The notes below the pieces were generated by a model. That model was not told the origin of the DNA, did not search any database, and saw only the letters and a list, made by a program, of their open reading frames with translations. This document shows positions 6,238-7,194 of a stretch of 7,194 nt of DNA, piece after piece. Both the position numbers and the translations under genes were made by a program. How positions within the stretch are numbered: the first letter of the stretch is position 1; every line of letters starts with the position of its first letter. This DNA is from Candidatus Yanofskybacteria bacterium RIFCSPHIGHO2_01_FULL_39_8b (lineage in GTDB: Bacteria; Patescibacteriota; Minisyncoccia; 2-02-FULL-40-12; GWA2-44-9). Where the stretch lies: positions 1-7,194 of the forward strand of contig MGIZ01000029.1 of assembly GCA_001794015.1 (NCBI GenBank), written 5' to 3'.

Positions 6238-6279
6238 ATTGTCATCCTTTTTGTTCAGGTTTGTTTAAGAACTTGGCTA

Positions 6280-6309
6280 TATATAAACACTAGTGGTGGG
6301 ATAGGTCAA
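6280..6309 (-). promoter_or_regulatory. Promoter of the HAD-like gene
   Basis: TTGACC (6309-6304) stands 18 bp from TATATA (6285-6280), or 17 bp from the overlapping TTATAT. This gives five of six -35 consensus bases, and transcription would start about 40 nt before the ATG at 6237. It lies just past the terminator of the upstream deaminase gene, making this a separate unit. Confidence 0.6.
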
Positions 6310-6336
6310 TCAAAAAACCGAGTTGCCTCGGTTTTA
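6308..6336 (-). terminator. Rho-independent terminator of the deaminase gene
   Basis: On the minus strand a perfect 9-bp stem AAAACCGAG/CTCGGTTTT with loop GCAA is followed by two further T, then GATTG. The TAA stop of the deaminase (6336-6334) begins at the stem itself. The plus strand also gives a T-rich tail (TTTTATTT), so it could act both ways. Confidence 0.85.
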
Positions 6337-6828
6337 TTTAAACTGTCTCTCTACAATATTGTCAGGATGGTTTTTATTAAATAATATATAGCTCCTATCC
6401 AGTAAATAAACATCTCTGATACCGGCCTCAATCATTGCATCCCAGCACGATTTACAACACCACCAATGACCCCAGAGATATAAATCGGCTCCTCTAGCAT
6501 CTAATAAACCCCGACTTTGAACATCCTTTATTGCCTTTGCCTCGCTATGATTCTTGGGATGGCATCCTTCGCAAAGTTCATAACCCTCGCCGGTTTTACA
6601 ACCCAGCACAACTCTTTGACACTGATTATTGGTATGATAATCACTGCCGTTGGCTCCCCAGCCGATAACTTGATAATCCTTTACAATTACAGCCGCCACA
6701 AGTATTGTTTTATCGAGAGAATGTTGCCGAGCTAAAATTGAAGCAAAAAACATAAAAATGTTTCCTTTATAAACATAATCGATAGATCTGTCTTCCGGTA
6801 GATAGGGATACTCGATCTTTTCTGACAT
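6334..6828 (-). CDS. dCMP/cytidine deaminase-family zinc protein
   Basis: This 164-residue protein belongs to the CMP/dCMP deaminase zinc-binding superfamily. The catalytic signature HSEAKAI (H94, E96) and a C-x-x-C (C125, C128 in WWCCKSCWD) supply the zinc ligands and proton shuttle. The usual Pro before the first Cys is replaced by Cys124. An extra cysteine cluster before the HxE motif (C70, C77, C86, C89, with nearby His90 and His93) suggests a second zinc site, as known in phage T4-type dCMP deaminases. The likely role is dCMP to dUMP conversion for dTTP supply, but the substrate cannot be fixed; a nucleotide-salvage or modified-base deaminase is possible. The ATG at 6828 is preceded by GAGGG (6837-6833), a good ribosome binding site. 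The gene has its own promoter and terminator and stands between transposase debris and the HAD-like gene. Confidence 0.82.
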   Translation of the reverse strand: MSEKIEYPYLPEDRSIDYVYKGNIFMFFASILARQHSLDKTILVAAVIVKDYQVIGWGANGSDYHTNNQCQRVVLGCKTGEGYELCEGCHPKNHSEAKAIKDVQSRGLLDARGADLYLWGHWWCCKSCWDAMIEAGIRDVYLLDRSYILFNKNHPDNIVERQFK

Positions 6829-6842
6829 TATTCCCTCATTTT

Positions 6843-6854
6843 CTTATTAATAAG
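6843..6854. repeat. 12-bp palindrome in the deaminase leader
   Basis: CTTATTAATAAG is an exact palindrome lying between the predicted transcription start (about 6859) and the ribosome binding site of the deaminase gene. Its place suits an operator for a dimeric repressor, but no bound protein can be named and chance is possible. Confidence 0.35.
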
Positions 6855-7095
6855 AGCTAGAAACTATTGTAGTAAAAAATAAGGAACTTGCAATGTTCCA
6901 GACCGTCCGACAACTCATTCTTGGATCATAGGCATGCTGGCCGTCATTAGAGTAGTTTTGTTCAATAAATGAAAGGTCCATCTTATCTACCGAGTGGCTT
7001 ATCAGCTTGGCCAGATGATCTTTGGCTATTTTAGATTCAATATCCTGGGGCAACAGTTGTAACTGATGTTGATTGTATTCTTTGAACTTAGGCAT
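6847..7095 (-). pseudogene. IS1182-like transposase, N-terminal remnant
   Basis: The frame starts MPKFKEYNQHQLQLLPQDIE and continues DHLAKLISHSVDKMDLSFIE and YSNDGQHAYDPRM. This is the N-terminal region (DUF772-like) of IS1182-type DDE transposases, whose full proteins run to roughly 400-550 residues. Similarity in style ends near residue 59 (about 6918). The remaining residues (SCRTVWNIASSLFFTTIVSSSY) look like unrelated DNA that includes the promoter of the next gene. All catalytic residues are therefore missing and the copy is dead. An exact TATAAT (7102-7097) with TTGTTA 18 bp upstream (7126-7121) lies just before the ATG, but its transcript would start inside the coding region. Confidence 0.72.
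6866..6893 (-). promoter_or_regulatory. Promoter of the deaminase gene
   Basis: TTGCAA (6893-6888), a 16-bp spacer and TACAAT (6871-6866) form a reasonable sigma-70-type promoter. The -35 is embedded in an inverted repeat GGAAC-N7-GTTCC (6883-6899), which could be an operator. The hairpin followed by a T-rich stretch could alternatively be a weak terminator for the transposase remnant. Confidence 0.5.
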
Positions 7096-7126
7096 AATTA
7101 TATGTTTTTTTGTCTGTCACTAACAA

Positions 7127-7154
7127 AAAATTAAGGTTTTAATACCTTAATTTT
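7127..7154. terminator. A/T-rich hairpin, probable bidirectional terminator
   Basis: AAAATTAAGGT-TTTAAT-ACCTTAATTTT is a perfect 11-bp stem with a 6-nt loop. On the minus strand it ends in six T and would terminate a gene lying right of the window. On the plus strand it is followed by TTTTATCATTTT. With only two G-C pairs in the stem it is weaker than the other two terminators. It could also belong to the end of the IS element. The remaining bases to 7194 show no gene. Confidence 0.5.
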
Positions 7155-7194
7155 ATCATTTTATGAAGCTGTGTCCTATCGAATATTTAGCGGT

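Noticed and set aside
7167..7178. TGTGTCCTA occurs both here and in the tRNA-Glu region (549-557), suggesting a second att site
   Set aside because: The match is only nine bases, does not extend, and lies on the wrong side of the tRNA for the recombinase-bearing element.
1..7194. UGA recoding to glycine as in Gracilibacteria
   Set aside because: mraZ ends properly at TGA in an ATGA overlap with rsmH, and no conserved gene contains an internal TGA.
1..7194. CRISPR array, riboswitch or toxin-antitoxin pair
   Set aside because: No regularly spaced identical repeats were found, no recognised riboswitch core, and no pair of small overlapping genes with such features.

Overview
The window looks like a piece of a Patescibacteria (CPR) chromosome, probably in or near the Parcubacteria. 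The reasons are moderate GC with A/T-rich spacers, a compact mraZ-rsmH-ftsL-ftsI-murF cell-wall/division cluster with few Shine-Dalgarno sequences, a MurF that begins almost directly at its ATP-binding loop, and a degenerate A/T-rich spacer repeat of a kind I associate with these genomes. The lineage is inferred from gene style, not from a search. TGA is used as a stop (mraZ ends in TGA inside an ATGA overlap), so there is no sign of the UGA=Gly code of Gracilibacteria/Absconditabacteria.

Layout, left to right. (1) Positions 1-557 (+) hold the C-terminal end of a large serine recombinase cut by the window edge. Its last codons and stop lie inside a tRNA-Glu(CTC) gene on the opposite strand (501-578), as expected for an integrated element whose attachment site is the tRNA 3' part. 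(2) From 585 to 5395 (-) runs the dcw cluster, transcribed mraZ, rsmH, ftsL, ftsI, murF and probably on into tRNA-Glu. Its promoter (exact TATAAT) sits at 5461-5489. Downstream of it are MraZ-type GTGGG boxes spaced 10 bp, and the promoter is flanked by two exact DnaA-box sequences. (3) From 5521 to 6310 (-) lies a separate transcription unit with its own promoter, ribosome binding site and terminator. It encodes a HAD-like protein split by an apparent one-base frameshift in a run of five T. (4) From 6311 to 6893 (-) lies a dCMP/cytidine deaminase-family gene with its own terminator and a promoter in the sequence joined to a transposase remnant. (5) From 6847 to 7194 there is the 5' remnant of an IS1182-like transposase gene and a strong A/T-rich hairpin.

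The central block works as one pathway. MraZ regulates the operon, RsmH methylates 16S rRNA, FtsL and FtsI belong to the septal peptidoglycan machine, and MurF completes the UDP-MurNAc-pentapeptide precursor. The flanks are accessory DNA: a tRNA-targeted element on the left and transposon debris with nucleotide-metabolism or phosphatase-like genes on the right. I see no CRISPR array, and no clearly new multi-gene system. The points most worth a second look are the recombinase/tRNA overlap, the DnaA/MraZ control region, the N-terminally reduced MurF and the frameshifted HAD-like gene.
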